Assembly: GCF_012933505.1 (NCBI RefSeq)
Contig: NZ_JABBNB010000046.1
Span: 1-37,725 of the forward strand
Length of the DNA stretch: 37,725 nucleotides
Reading direction: 5' to 3'
DNA from: Gordonia asplenii
GTDB taxonomy: Bacteria > Actinomycetota > Actinomycetes > Mycobacteriales > Mycobacteriaceae
In this document: positions 8,305 to 16,778 of the stretch, piece after piece
Layout: every line of letters starts with the position of its first letter
How positions within the stretch are numbered: the first letter of the stretch is position 1
Translations under genes and position numbers: made by a program
The notes under the pieces: generated by a model
The model's database searches: none
The model's input: only the letters and a program-made list of their open reading frames with translations
What the model was told of the DNA's origin: nothing

Positions 8305-9528
8305 TCAGTACACGTCGCGCAGATACCGCTTGTCCTTCTTGAGCACCGCGACGAACTCGGCTGCCTCCTCGGCGGAGTGTCCGCCGTGCTCGGCGACGAT
8401 GTCGTGCAGCGCCGCATCGACGTCGACGGCCATCTGTTCGGCGTCGCCGCAGACGTAGAGATGGGCGCCGTCGGCCAGCCATCGGTACAGGTCGGCGCCC
8501 TGCTCGCGCATGCGATCCTGGACGTACACCTTGTGCTCCTGGTCCCGTGAGAAGGCGAGGTCCAGGCGCGACAGCAGGCCGTCGTCGACGAACCCGGACA
8601 GTTCGTCGGCGTACAGGAAGTCGTGATCGCGGCGTCGATCACCGAAGAACAACCAGTTCTCGCCGGTCGCCGCGGTGGCCTTGCGCTCGTAGAGGAACGC
8701 CCGGAACGGCGCGATGCCGGTGCCGGGGCCGACCATGATGACCTTGGTGTCCGGTGCGGGCAGGCGGAAGGTGCGGTTGGCCGTCACGAAGACGCCGATA
8801 TGAGCGTCTTCGGGATGCCCGACGGTGCGCCGGTCGGCGAGGTAGGTCGAGCAGACGCCGCCGCGCTGACGGTCGCCCGCGTGGTAGCGGACCGTGGACA
8901 TCGTGATGTGCACGGTTCCGGCGTGTTCGGTGGGACTCGAGGCGATCGAATACGTGCGGTGGGCCAGCGGTGCCAACTCGGCGACGAATTCCCGCGGATC
9001 GAGACGTAACTCCGCGTCGACGTCGAGCAGGTCCAGGACGTCTTTGCCGCGCAGCCACGCGGTCAGCGCGGCGGGGTCGTCGGCGCCGACGACGCCGGCC
9101 AGCTCGGAACCGGGCAGCCGCGCGGCCAGGAAGTCTGCGAAATACGTCGACGGCGTCGAGATCTCGACGCGGTGGGTCAAGGCCTCACGCAGCGTCACCT
9201 CGTCGCGCCCGACGGTGACGAGCGTCTCCGGATCGGCGTCGAGGCGCGTGAGCAGGGCCTCGACGAGGGTCGGGTCGTTGATCGGCGTCACGCCGATGCC
9301 GTCACCCGGCTGGTATTCGATGCCGCTGTCGCCGAGATCGACGACGAGATGATGTACTTCCTTCTCCGAATCCGGCCCGGACAGGCGAGTGCGCTCGACG
9401 ATGGCGGCGCGGTACGGATTCTTGCGGCCCCATGTCGAACGCTTGCGGCGTTCGGGACGCGTCGGCGTCGTCGGGGAGGCGGGACGGTGAGTGTGCGAGG
9501 CGGCGTTGTGCAGTGGCGTCGAAGTCAT
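8305..9528 (-). CDS. Flavodoxin-less CysJ-like FAD/NADPH reductase
   Basis: A 407-residue ferredoxin-NADP reductase-type flavoprotein. After about 30 basic, Pro/Thr-rich residues it begins at WGRKNPYRA, exactly where the FAD half of its diflavin neighbour begins, and runs through TYSIASSP, GGVCSTYLADR, GPGTGIAPFRAF, YVQDRM and YVCGD to KRYLRDVY. The flavodoxin domain is absent, so it would need a separate flavodoxin, ferredoxin or cluster protein as acceptor. It is clearly a paralogue of the 599-residue reductase downstream. It has its own predicted promoter and lies upstream of the iron box, so it may be regulated differently. The Shine-Dalgarno sequence before ATG 9528 is poor; no better in-frame start precedes the FAD domain. 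Confidence 0.85.
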   Translation of the reverse strand: MTSTPLHNAASHTHRPASPTTPTRPERRKRSTWGRKNPYRAAIVERTRLSGPDSEKEVHHLVVDLGDSGIEYQPGDGIGVTPINDPTLVEALLTRLDADPETLVTVGRDEVTLREALTHRVEISTPSTYFADFLAARLPGSELAGVVGADDPAALTAWLRGKDVLDLLDVDAELRLDPREFVAELAPLAHRTYSIASSPTEHAGTVHITMSTVRYHAGDRQRGGVCSTYLADRRTVGHPEDAHIGVFVTANRTFRLPAPDTKVIMVGPGTGIAPFRAFLYERKATAATGENWLFFGDRRRDHDFLYADELSGFVDDGLLSRLDLAFSRDQEHKVYVQDRMREQGADLYRWLADGAHLYVCGDAEQMAVDVDAALHDIVAEHGGHSAEEAAEFVAVLKKDKRYLRDVY

Positions 9529-9585
9529 ATGCGGTGAGAAGTGGGGAAGGGGTCGGTGATGCGTTCCCGGCGCGCGTGACTACCG

Positions 9586-9614
9586 ATTTTAATAGAGACA
9601 CCCGGCCGCGACAG
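9586..9614 (-). promoter_or_regulatory. Predicted promoter of the flavodoxin-less reductase gene
   Basis: TAAAAT (9591-9586 on the minus strand) fits a -10 box, with CTGTCG 17 bp upstream as a weak -35. The start site would be near 9579, about 50 nt before the ATG. Confidence 0.4.
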
Positions 9615-9720
9615 GGGTGTTGAGTGTCATCTGGCTCACACTGGGCCGCCGTCGGGCTCGGGGAATGTCGACGCCGCGAGCAGTGTTAACACTGTCGGAT
9701 CGACTGTTGCGCGGTGCGAT

Positions 9721-9751
9721 TTGGTTCGACACCCACCCGCCGTGGCATACT
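9721..9751 (+). promoter_or_regulatory. Possible rpmE promoter
   Basis: CATACT (9746-9751) resembles a -10 box. Upstream -35 candidates TTGGTT (9721) and TTCGAC (9725) are not ideally spaced (19 and 15 bp). The leader would be about 70 nt. Confidence 0.3.
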
Positions 9752-9829
9752 GGTCGGTCGAGTCCGGTTCCGGTTCACACCGTCGATCCCCGACGGTGAC
9801 CCGGCGACCACTAGAAAGGGACATCCATC

Positions 9830-10060
9830 ATGAAACAGGGCATTCACCCCGATTACGTGGCGACCACCGTCGTCTGCGGTTGTGGCAACACTTTCGAGAC
9901 CCACAGCACCAAGGCCGACGGCCGGATCAACGTCGAAGTCTGCTCGCAGTGCCATCCGTTCTACACGGGTAAGCAGAAGATCCTCGATACCGGCGGCCGC
10001 GTCGCACGCTTCGAGGCTCGCTACGGCAAGCGCACGAAGACCGCCAAGGCCGACGCCTAG
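9830..10060 (+). CDS. rpmE: 50S ribosomal protein L31, zinc-binding form
   Basis: A 76-residue protein starting MKQGIHPDY, a small component of the large ribosomal subunit. Cys16, Cys18, Cys38 and Cys41 (CGC and CSQC) form the zinc site, which marks the C+ version that is replaced by a Cys-less paralogue in zinc starvation in many actinobacteria. AGAAAGGG lies about 9 nt before the ATG. It stands upstream of prfA as in M. tuberculosis (Rv1298) and is separated from it by a strong hairpin. Confidence 0.97.
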   Translation: MKQGIHPDYVATTVVCGCGNTFETHSTKADGRINVEVCSQCHPFYTGKQKILDTGGRVARFEARYGKRTKTAKADA

Positions 10061-10068
10061 CTTCACCG

Positions 10069-10108
10069 ACGGCACCCGGACTGCACGCGAGTGCAGGTCG
10101 GGTGTCGT
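10069..10108 (+). terminator. Hairpin terminator after rpmE
   Basis: The stem 10069-10086 pairs with 10091-10108 around a GCGA loop, with one A/G mismatch and two G-U pairs. The core CTGCAC/GTGCAG is perfect. It is followed by TT. It starts 8 nt after the rpmE stop. Confidence 0.7.
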
Positions 10109-10174
10109 TTGCTATCGGGCGGTCGCGGTTTTCCGCGGCACGCGTACGACGACCACACCAGGAAGGGGATGACA

Positions 10175-11254
10175 GTGAGCACCCACGACGCGCCATCGGC
10201 GATCGACGACATCTTGGCCGAGCACGCGGGCCTGGAACAGCAGCTGTCCGATCCGTCGCTGCACGACGATCCGTCGGCCGCGCGGCGCGTCGGCAAGCGG
10301 TTCGCCGAGCTCGCACCGGTCATGGCGACCTATCAGAAGCTGCAGACGGCCCGCGATGACCTCGCCGCCGCACAGGAGCTGGCCGCCGACGACGCCGCGT
10401 TCGCCGAGGAGATTCCCGCGCTGACCGAACTGGTCGCCGACCTCGACGCGACGCTCACCGATCTGCTCGCGCCCCGTGACCCCCACGACGGCGACGACGT
10501 CGTGCTGGAAGTGAAGTCCGGTGCGGGCGGCGAGGAATCGGCACTGTTCGCCGCCGACCTGGCCCGCATGTACCTCAAATACTGTGAGCGGCGCGGATTC
10601 AAGGCGCAGCTGCTCGGGGTCACCGAATCCGATCTCGGCGGCTACAAAGAGGCCACCATCGCGATCAAGTCGAAAGAGGCGACGCGCGACGGCGTGTGGT
10701 CGCGGCTGAAGTTCGAGGGCGGCGTGCATCGGGTGCAGCGTGTGCCGGTCACCGAGTCGCAGGGACGCATCCACACCTCGGCGGCCGGTGTGCTCATCTA
10801 CCCCGAACCCGAAGAGGTCGCCGAAGTCGTCATCGACGAATCCGATCTGCGCGTCGACGTCTACCGCAGCTCCGGCAAGGGCGGGCAGGGCGTCAACACC
10901 ACCGACTCCGCGGTCCGCCTGACCCACCTGCCCACCGGCATCGTCGTCACCTGCCAGAACGAACGGTCGCAGCTGCAGAACAAGGCGCGCGCCATGCAGG
11001 TCCTCGCCGCGCGTCTGCAGGCGCTCGCCGAGGAAGAGGCCGACGCTGCCGCGGCCGAGGGACGTGCGGCGCAGATCCGCACGGTCGACCGGTCCGAGCG
11101 CATCCGCACCTACAACTTCCCGGAGAACCGCATCACCGATCACCGGATCGGCTACAAGGCGAACAACCTCGACGCCGTGCTCAACGGCGAGATGGACGCG
11201 CTGCTCGATGCCCTCGTCGACGCCGACAAGCAGGCGCGCCTGCAAGCGCAGTGA
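10175..11254 (+). CDS. prfA: Peptide chain release factor 1
   Basis: RF1 releases completed peptides at UAA and UAG codons. The 359-residue protein has the codon-recognition PVT tripeptide in RVPVTESQGRIHTS and the GGQ hydrolysis loop in SGKGGQGVNTTDSAVR. GTG 10175 is preferred because AGGAAGGGG is correctly spaced from it; ATG 10169 overlaps that sequence too closely but would add only two residues. The stop overlaps the start of prmC, whose product methylates the GGQ glutamine, a common functional pairing. Confidence 0.96.
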   Translation: MSTHDAPSAIDDILAEHAGLEQQLSDPSLHDDPSAARRVGKRFAELAPVMATYQKLQTARDDLAAAQELAADDAAFAEEIPALTELVADLDATLTDLLAPRDPHDGDDVVLEVKSGAGGEESALFAADLARMYLKYCERRGFKAQLLGVTESDLGGYKEATIAIKSKEATRDGVWSRLKFEGGVHRVQRVPVTESQGRIHTSAAGVLIYPEPEEVAEVVIDESDLRVDVYRSSGKGGQGVNTTDSAVRLTHLPTGIVVTCQNERSQLQNKARAMQVLAARLQALAEEEADAAAAEGRAAQIRTVDRSERIRTYNFPENRITDHRIGYKANNLDAVLNGEMDALLDALVDADKQARLQAQ

Positions 11255-12162
11255 CGCCCAACGCAAGTCGGACCGCCGGCGTCGTCGAGCAGCCCGCGTC
11301 ACCGCGGGTCGCCGATCAGTTGGCGTGGGCCAGTGCGGTACTCGCCGACGCCGACGTTCCGTCGCCGCGGACCGACGCGCAGTGGCTGCTCGCGCATGTC
11401 GCGGGTGTCGATCGCGGGCGGCTGCTGGTCCTCGACGACCTCGACGCCGACGCCATGGTCGAGTTCGCGCGCCTGGTGGCGGTACGACGAGCGCGCTATC
11501 CGCTGCAGCACCTGGTGGGCACGGCGGCTTTCCGCACGGTCGAGCTCCAGGTCGGCAACGGTGTGTTCATCCCCCGTCCGGAAACCGAACTGCTGGCCGA
11601 ATGGGCCCTGTCGGCGGTGCCGTCAGCCGACTGTGTCATCGCCGACTTCTGCAGTGGCAGTGGAGCTTTGGCCATCTCGCTGGCCACTGAACTGCCGCGG
11701 GCGCGGCTCATCGCCGTCGAAGAGTCGCTGTCGGCGCTGATGTGGCTCAAACGCAACATCGAGGCGCAACCCGACGCCGTGGCGTCGCGGATCACCGTCG
11801 TCCACGCCGACGTGACCCGATCCGCCGACATCGCCAAGTGGATCGCCCCGGCGTCGTGCGACATGATCGTCGCCAATCCGCCGTATGTCCCCGAGGACAC
11901 CGAGGTCGACCCGGAGGTCGACATCGACCCCGCCGAAGCGGTGTTCGCCGGCGACGACGGAATGAGCGTCATCACGCCGATGATTCCGGTACTCGCGCAG
12001 GTATGCCGCCCCGGCGGACTGGTGGGCGTCGAACACGACGACGCGACCGGCGATCTGGTGGCGGGGCAGCTCGTCGAGGACGGACTCTTCGCCGGTGTCC
12101 TGGGGCATCGCGACTTGGCCGGACGGCCACGGTTCGTCACGGCGACGCGCGTGGAAGGATGA
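11251..12162 (+). CDS. prmC: Release factor glutamine methyltransferase PrmC (HemK)
   Basis: A 303-residue SAM-dependent methyltransferase that modifies the Gln of the GGQ motif in release factors. An N-terminal helical substrate-binding region (to about residue 90) precedes the Rossmann domain, which shows IADFCSGSGALAISLA for SAM binding and the catalytic NPPYVP motif. GTG 11251 overlaps the prfA stop by 4 nt (GTGA), so the two are translationally coupled. The motif I reads CSGSG instead of the common GTGSG, which still fits the family. Confidence 0.93.
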   Translation: MTPNASRTAGVVEQPASPRVADQLAWASAVLADADVPSPRTDAQWLLAHVAGVDRGRLLVLDDLDADAMVEFARLVAVRRARYPLQHLVGTAAFRTVELQVGNGVFIPRPETELLAEWALSAVPSADCVIADFCSGSGALAISLATELPRARLIAVEESLSALMWLKRNIEAQPDAVASRITVVHADVTRSADIAKWIAPASCDMIVANPPYVPEDTEVDPEVDIDPAEAVFAGDDGMSVITPMIPVLAQVCRPGGLVGVEHDDATGDLVAGQLVEDGLFAGVLGHRDLAGRPRFVTATRVEG

Positions 12163-12167
12163 ATCAG

Positions 12168-12830
12168 GTGAGCACGCTTTTCGACTGCAATGATCCGCAG
12201 ACCCGTTCGGCAGGCATCGACGCCGCGGTCCGCGCGGCCAAGGGTGGCCGCCTGGTCGTCATGCCGACCGACACCGTATACGGAATCGGTTGTGACGCTT
12301 TCGATTCCGACGGCGTAGCCGATCTGCTGGCCGCCAAGAACCGCGGCCGCGACATGCCGGTGCCGGTCGTGGTCGGCTCGTGGAACACCATCGAGGGACT
12401 GGTGTTGTCGGTGTCGCAGCAGGCCCGCGATCTGGTACGGGCGTTCTGGCCCGGTGGACTGAGTCTGGTCGTCAAGCAGGCGCCGTCGCTGGCGTGGGAC
12501 CTCGGCGACACCGACGGCACCGTGATGTTGCGGATGCCGCTGCACCCGGTGGCGATCGAGATCCTGCGCGAGGTGGGGCCGATGGCCCTGTCCAGCGCCA
12601 ACGTGTCCGGCTTCCCCCCGGCGACCACCGTCGACGAAGCGCGAGATCAGTTGGGCGACACCGTATCGGTGTATCTCGACGGTGGACCGGCAGCACTCGC
12701 AGTCGCGTCGACGATCGTCGACGTGTCGACGCCGACCCCGCGCATTCTGCGGGAGGGGGCAGTCAGCGCGGCGGCGATCGCCGACGTCCTCGACGTCGAC
12801 GTCGCCGACCTGCTGCAGGCTCGTTCATGA
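12168..12830 (+). CDS. L-threonylcarbamoyladenylate synthase (Sua5/YwlC/TsaC family)
   Basis: A 220-residue enzyme that makes threonylcarbamoyl-AMP from threonine, bicarbonate and ATP for the t6A37 modification of ANN-decoding tRNAs. YrdC-fold motifs are VVMPTDTVYGIGCDAF, AKNRGRDMPVPV, FWPGGLSLVV and LRMPLHPVAIEIL, followed by SSANVSGFPP. GTG 12168 gives MSTLFDC, matching the start of the M. tuberculosis homologue Rv1301, with AAGGA 8 nt upstream; ATG 12159 overlaps the prmC stop but has a badly placed ribosome site. It overlaps the next gene by 4 nt. Confidence 0.92.
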   Translation: MSTLFDCNDPQTRSAGIDAAVRAAKGGRLVVMPTDTVYGIGCDAFDSDGVADLLAAKNRGRDMPVPVVVGSWNTIEGLVLSVSQQARDLVRAFWPGGLSLVVKQAPSLAWDLGDTDGTVMLRMPLHPVAIEILREVGPMALSSANVSGFPPATTVDEARDQLGDTVSVYLDGGPAALAVASTIVDVSTPTPRILREGAVSAAAIADVLDVDVADLLQARS

Positions 12831-14071
12831 GCGAAACCGTTGGGCCGCAGGACTTCTCGGCCACAGCGCTGCGTACCGCGGACCCGCGGATCGCGGATCT
12901 GATCGGGCGGGAGACCACCCGCCGACGTACGACGCTGCAGCTGGTCGCCAGCGAGTCGATCGCCTCGCCCGCGGTGCGGGCCGCGCTGGGCAGCGACCTC
13001 GGCGACAAGTACGCCGAGGGCTACCCCGGGGCGCGCTATCACGGTGGCTGCGACGTCGTCGACGAGGTGGAGGAGCTCGCCGTCGAACGCGCACGCGATC
13101 TCTTCGGCGCCGACTACGCCAATGTGCAGCCGATCTCCGGTTCGGTCGCCGGACACGCGGTGTACGCGGCCTTCGCGCAGCCGGGCGATCCGGTGCTGGC
13201 GCTGCGGCTGATGCACGGCGGTCATCAGACGCACGGGTCGCGCGCCAACATCTCCGGGCGCTGGTTCTCGCCGATCGCCTACGGGCTGCGCCGCGACGAC
13301 GAGCGCATCGACTACGACCACCTGCGCGAAACCGCGCTGGTGCACCGGCCGGGCATCATCGTCGCGGGATCGTCGAGCTATTCACGCCATATCGACTGGG
13401 CCGCGCTGCGCTCGATCGCCGACGACGTCGAGGCCGTGCTGTGGTGCGACGCGGCGAACCTCGCCGGGCTGGTCGCCGGGGGAGCGGCGCCCTCGCCGGT
13501 GCCGTACGCCGACGTCGTGACGGTGTCGACGCAGAAGGTCTTCTGGGGCCCGCGCGGTGGGGCGATCCTCGCCCGTGCGGAGCACGCCGCCGTGCTGCAG
13601 AAGGCGGTCTATCCCTTCCTGCAGGGGGGCCCGGCGATGAATTCCATTGCGGCCAAGGCGATCACCTTCGCCGAGGCGTCGACGCCGGAGTTCGCCGGTT
13701 ACGCTCAGGACGCCGTCGACAACGCGCAGGACCTGTCGGTCGCACTCGCCGAACGCGGGTTCCGGACCGTCAGCGGCGGCACGGACACCCATCTCGCGCT
13801 GATCGACGTGACGTCGTCGGGGCTGACCGGCCGGGCCGCGGCGGCCGCTCTGGCCGAAGCCGGGATCGTCGTCGACAAGGCGGTCCTGCCGTTCGACACC
13901 GCGTCCGTCGCCGACGGTTCCGCGATCCGCGTCGGGCTGGCTGTGTTGACCGCGCAGGGCTTCGGCACCGAGGACATGACTCAGATCGGCGACTGGATCG
14001 CGACCGCGCTGCACGACGCATCGGCGCGTGCGGAGGTTCGAGAGCAGATCGGGCAGCGATGTGGCAGCTAG
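12827..14071 (+). CDS. Divergent serine hydroxymethyltransferase-like PLP enzyme
   Basis: A 414-residue fold-type I PLP enzyme aligned along its whole length with SHMT (LQLVASES, KYAEGYPGARY, GGHQTHG, AGSSSYSR, GPRGGAIL, AIRVG). PLP Lys237, Asp208 and the carboxylate-binding Arg of IRVG are kept. However, the positions of E. coli GlyA His203 and His228 are Asn211 (CDAANLAG) and Gln236 (STQK), and ASEN is ASES. These residues support retro-aldol chemistry, so the reaction may differ from serine-glycine interconversion. ATG 12827 overlaps the preceding stop. M. tuberculosis lacks a gene at this position between Rv1301 and Rv1302. It is probably not the housekeeping GlyA. Confidence 0.85.
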   Translation: MSETVGPQDFSATALRTADPRIADLIGRETTRRRTTLQLVASESIASPAVRAALGSDLGDKYAEGYPGARYHGGCDVVDEVEELAVERARDLFGADYANVQPISGSVAGHAVYAAFAQPGDPVLALRLMHGGHQTHGSRANISGRWFSPIAYGLRRDDERIDYDHLRETALVHRPGIIVAGSSSYSRHIDWAALRSIADDVEAVLWCDAANLAGLVAGGAAPSPVPYADVVTVSTQKVFWGPRGGAILARAEHAAVLQKAVYPFLQGGPAMNSIAAKAITFAEASTPEFAGYAQDAVDNAQDLSVALAERGFRTVSGGTDTHLALIDVTSSGLTGRAAAAALAEAGIVVDKAVLPFDTASVADGSAIRVGLAVLTAQGFGTEDMTQIGDWIATALHDASARAEVREQIGQRCGS

Positions 14072-15234
14072 CCGCTGACCGTGGCGGCGGCACCGGCGTA
14101 CCGCTGCGCGAACTGATGCTCATCGGGCTCTGCGCGGCCGCGATCACCTATTTCGTCACCTCGTTGGTCCGAGTGTTCGCGATTCGGGCGGGAGCGGTCG
14201 CGGTACCCCGCGTCCGCGACGTCCACGTCATCCCGACGCCGAGGCTCGGCGGCGTCGGCATGTACATCGGCGCGGTGGCGGCGATCGCGCTGGCCGCCCA
14301 ACTGCCCGCCCTCAACCGGGGCTTCGCCTACACGCCCGACATGACCGCGGTCATCGTGGCCGGCCTGGTGATCGTTCTGGTCGGCGTGATCGACGACCGG
14401 TGGGGCCTCGACGCCCTGACCAAATTCGCCGGTCAGCTCACCGCGGCGGGTGTCATGGTCCTGATGGGCGTCAGCTGGTACGTCCTCTACGTGCCGTTCG
14501 GCAACATCGGCACGCTCGTGCTCGACCCGTTGCAGTCGGGACTGCTCACCGTCGCAATCACGGTGGCCACCATCAACGCGGTCAACTTCGTCGACGGGCT
14601 CGACGGTCTCGCGGCCGGGCTGGGCATGATCGCCGCGCTCGCGATCTGCATGTTCTCGCTCGGTCTGCTGCACGATCAGGGCGGCGACGTCAGCTACTAC
14701 CCGCCCGCGCTGATCTCGGTGGCACTGGCCGGCGCATGCCTGGGCTTCCTGCCGCACAACTTCTCACCGGCGCGGATCTTCATGGGCGACTCCGGCGCCA
14801 TGCTCATCGGCCTGATGCTGGCCGCGGCGTCGACCAGCGCGTCGGGCCGCATCGCGATCAACGCCTACGGTCCGGCCGACGTGTTCACGCTGCTCTCCCC
14901 GTTGATCCTGGTCGCGGCGGTCACCTTCATCCCGATGCTCGACATGCTGATGGCGGTGATCCGCCGCACCCGGGCGGGTGTCGGCTTCTACACCCCCGAC
15001 AAGATGCACCTTCATCATCGGCTGCTCGAACTCGGCCATTCGCAGAGCCGGGTGGCACTGGTGATCTACCTGTGGGTGGCGGTGCTGGCGTTCTCGGTTG
15101 CCGCGAGCACGTTGTTCACCCTCTCGGTGGTGATACCGGTGTTCGGCTGCGGCATCGTGCTGGCACTCCTGGCGACGTTCGCGCCACGGATCAGGCGCAC
15201 CGTCGCCGGGTGGCGGACCGCGCAGGGGGAGTAG
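14059..15234 (+). CDS. wecA: Polyprenyl-phosphate GlcNAc-1-phosphate transferase (WecA/Rfe)
   Basis: A 391-residue polytopic inner-membrane enzyme transferring GlcNAc-1-phosphate to decaprenyl phosphate, the first step of the arabinogalactan linker in mycolic-acid bacteria. About ten hydrophobic segments carry the family motifs VGVIDDRWGLDALTKF (Mg-binding Asp pair), NFVDGLDGLAAG, MGDSGAM and the HLHHRL loop. It closely follows M. tuberculosis Rv1302. ATG 14059 overlaps the glyA-like stop by 13 nt; a later Met at 14116 would remove conserved N-terminal residues (GVPLREL). Confidence 0.93.
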   Translation: MWQLAADRGGGTGVPLRELMLIGLCAAAITYFVTSLVRVFAIRAGAVAVPRVRDVHVIPTPRLGGVGMYIGAVAAIALAAQLPALNRGFAYTPDMTAVIVAGLVIVLVGVIDDRWGLDALTKFAGQLTAAGVMVLMGVSWYVLYVPFGNIGTLVLDPLQSGLLTVAITVATINAVNFVDGLDGLAAGLGMIAALAICMFSLGLLHDQGGDVSYYPPALISVALAGACLGFLPHNFSPARIFMGDSGAMLIGLMLAAASTSASGRIAINAYGPADVFTLLSPLILVAAVTFIPMLDMLMAVIRRTRAGVGFYTPDKMHLHHRLLELGHSQSRVALVIYLWVAVLAFSVAASTLFTLSVVIPVFGCGIVLALLATFAPRIRRTVAGWRTAQGE

Positions 15235-15483
15235 GTCGGGCGACCTAGTCATCGGTCGTTGTCGCATGCTTCGACGGTCGCGATTAATGCCTTGGTAAAC
15301 ATCCGTGTACTATGGGCTGTAGTAGTAATCGGGTCGCTGAGCATACCCCCCGGTGGGGCATGTTGGAAGCACTTGATAGAGTCTGAGAAAATCGTGAGCT
15401 TACGCCGCGCCAGATTGGTCGACGACGCACGCACGATGATTGGTGTCCAAAGACGGGCACCGTGACGAGTTGAGGAGAGGCTC
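15235..15483 (+). promoter_or_regulatory. Promoter/leader region of the atp operon
   Basis: A 249-bp non-coding stretch of lower GC than its flanks precedes the atp genes. TTGTCG (15259-15264) and ATTAAT (15283-15288), 18 bp apart, are a plausible promoter; TAGAGT (15377-15382) is a second -10 candidate without a good -35. A short hairpin, CATACCCC/GGGGCATG with one mismatch, lies at 15342-15362. I cannot decide the start site. Confidence 0.4.
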
Positions 15484-15903
15484 ATGAGCGCCACCGCGGC
15501 CCCCGACTCCATGCCATATGTTTTCCCCACCGCACCGACCAGTATGCGCCGCCCCGCGATTATCGCGGGGATCGTCGTACTCGCCGTTGCCGCTGTAGCC
15601 ATTGCGCTGAACCATCCGTGGTTCGGCGTTTTCTTTATGGTCGGAACGATCGCCGTCTTCGGTAACGCGCAGCTGGTGATCAATTCGGTCAAGGCGGTCA
15701 CCGCCGAAGAGCACCCCCGCAAGAAGATTCTTGCGGTCAATTCCGCGGTTCGGCTGGGGACCATCACGGTCCTCGCGCTGGTCGCAGCGTTTCTGGTTCA
15801 GCCCGATGGGCTGGGCGTGATGTTTGGACTCGCCATCGGTCAGGTCATCTTGGTTCTGAATACGGTGATTCCGGTGATGAAAGGACTTCGTAAGCAACCA
15901 TGA
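15484..15903 (+). CDS. AtpI-like membrane protein (Rv1303 type)
   Basis: A 139-residue protein with four predicted membrane segments (about residues 24-42, 48-68, 87-105 and 110-130) at the head of the atp operon, where AtpI-like proteins occur. AtpI helps assemble the c-ring or supplies Mg2+ in other bacteria; a role here is inferred from position and topology. GAGGAGAGG stands just before the ATG. The stop overlaps the atpB start by 4 nt. Confidence 0.82.
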   Translation: MSATAAPDSMPYVFPTAPTSMRRPAIIAGIVVLAVAAVAIALNHPWFGVFFMVGTIAVFGNAQLVINSVKAVTAEEHPRKKILAVNSAVRLGTITVLALVAAFLVQPDGLGVMFGLAIGQVILVLNTVIPVMKGLRKQP

Positions 15904-16706
15904 CAATCCTGTCATCCACGCCGATCCTCTTCGCGGCGCAGGGCGAAGAGGGCGGAGAGAAGAGCTTCCAGCTCGAGGTCGGCCACCACACCCCGCAGTG
16001 GAACTGGTTCGGCATGACCGTCAACGGCGACACCGTGATCGCCAGCGCGGTCGCCGCGCTGATCGTGATCGCGCTCGCGTTCGTCGTCAAGGCGAAAGTC
16101 ACCTCCGGCAAGCCGGGCTGGATTCAGTCGTTCTTCGAGGTGATCTTCGTCCAGATGCGCAGCCAGGTCGAAGGCTCGATCGGCCATCGCATCAGTGCCT
16201 TCGTGCTGCCGCTGTCGGTGACACTGTTCGTCTACATCCTCGTCGCGAACTGGCTGTCGGTACTGCCGGTTCAGTTCGGCACCACCAACGACGAAGGCGC
16301 GCCCACCGCGGGCGAGTGGCTCAAGCCGCCGGCCTCCGACGTCAACTTCGTCTATGCGATGGCGCTGTTCGTCTTCCTCGCCTACCACATCGCGGGCTTC
16401 ATCGAGCGCGGCGTACTGACTCACCTCAAACTGCTGGCGAAGGGCCACGGCTGGGGCCTCGCGGCGATCAACGTCATCGAGGAGATCGCCAAGCCGATCT
16501 CGCTGTCCCTCCGTCTTTTCGGCAACATGTTCGCCGGTGGCATCATGGTCGGCCTGATCGCCATGTTCCCCGCGTGGATCCTCTGGGCGCCCAACGCGGT
16601 CTGGAAATCCTTCGACCTGTTCGTCGGTCTGATCCAGGCCTTCATCTTCGCGCTGCTCACCATTCTCTACTTCAGCCAGTCCACGGCTAAAGAAGACGCT
16701 CACTAG
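15900..16706 (+). CDS. atpB: ATP synthase F0 subunit a
   Basis: The 268-residue membrane subunit a forms the proton half-channels against the c-ring. The essential Arg lies in ISLSLRLFGNMFAGG, followed by the last helices (FVGLIQAFIFALLTILYFSQ). The N-terminus EVGHHTPQWNWFGMTVNGDT is the usual pre-helix segment. ATG 15900 overlaps the previous stop, so it is translationally coupled to the AtpI-like gene. Confidence 0.97.
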   Translation: MTILSSTPILFAAQGEEGGEKSFQLEVGHHTPQWNWFGMTVNGDTVIASAVAALIVIALAFVVKAKVTSGKPGWIQSFFEVIFVQMRSQVEGSIGHRISAFVLPLSVTLFVYILVANWLSVLPVQFGTTNDEGAPTAGEWLKPPASDVNFVYAMALFVFLAYHIAGFIERGVLTHLKLLAKGHGWGLAAINVIEEIAKPISLSLRLFGNMFAGGIMVGLIAMFPAWILWAPNAVWKSFDLFVGLIQAFIFALLTILYFSQSTAKEDAH

Positions 16707-16747
16707 AGTCGCGCGGGACCACAAGACCACCACTGAAATAACCTCCT

Positions 16748-16766
16748 GGCCGGCACGGTGCCGGCC
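16748..16766 (+). promoter_or_regulatory. GC hairpin between atpB and atpE
   Basis: GGCCGGC (16748-16754) and GCCGGCC (16760-16766) form a perfect 7-bp stem with loop ACGGT. It could mark an mRNA processing or stabilising site giving more atpE message. Confidence 0.45.
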
Positions 16767-16778
16767 CGGACCACAGAC

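Larger units (their letters stand above)
9529..9829. other. Intergenic region with divergent promoters
   Basis: This 301-bp gap separates the minus-strand reductase from rpmE. I see a leftward promoter (9586-9614) and a rightward rpmE promoter (about 9721-9751), but no iron box, coding sequence or RNA gene. Confidence 0.5.

Noticed and set aside
15259..15465. 68-residue frame before the AtpI-like gene
   Set aside because: It lies in the low-GC leader of the atp operon, has no ribosome site and no recognisable family; it is more likely untranslated leader.
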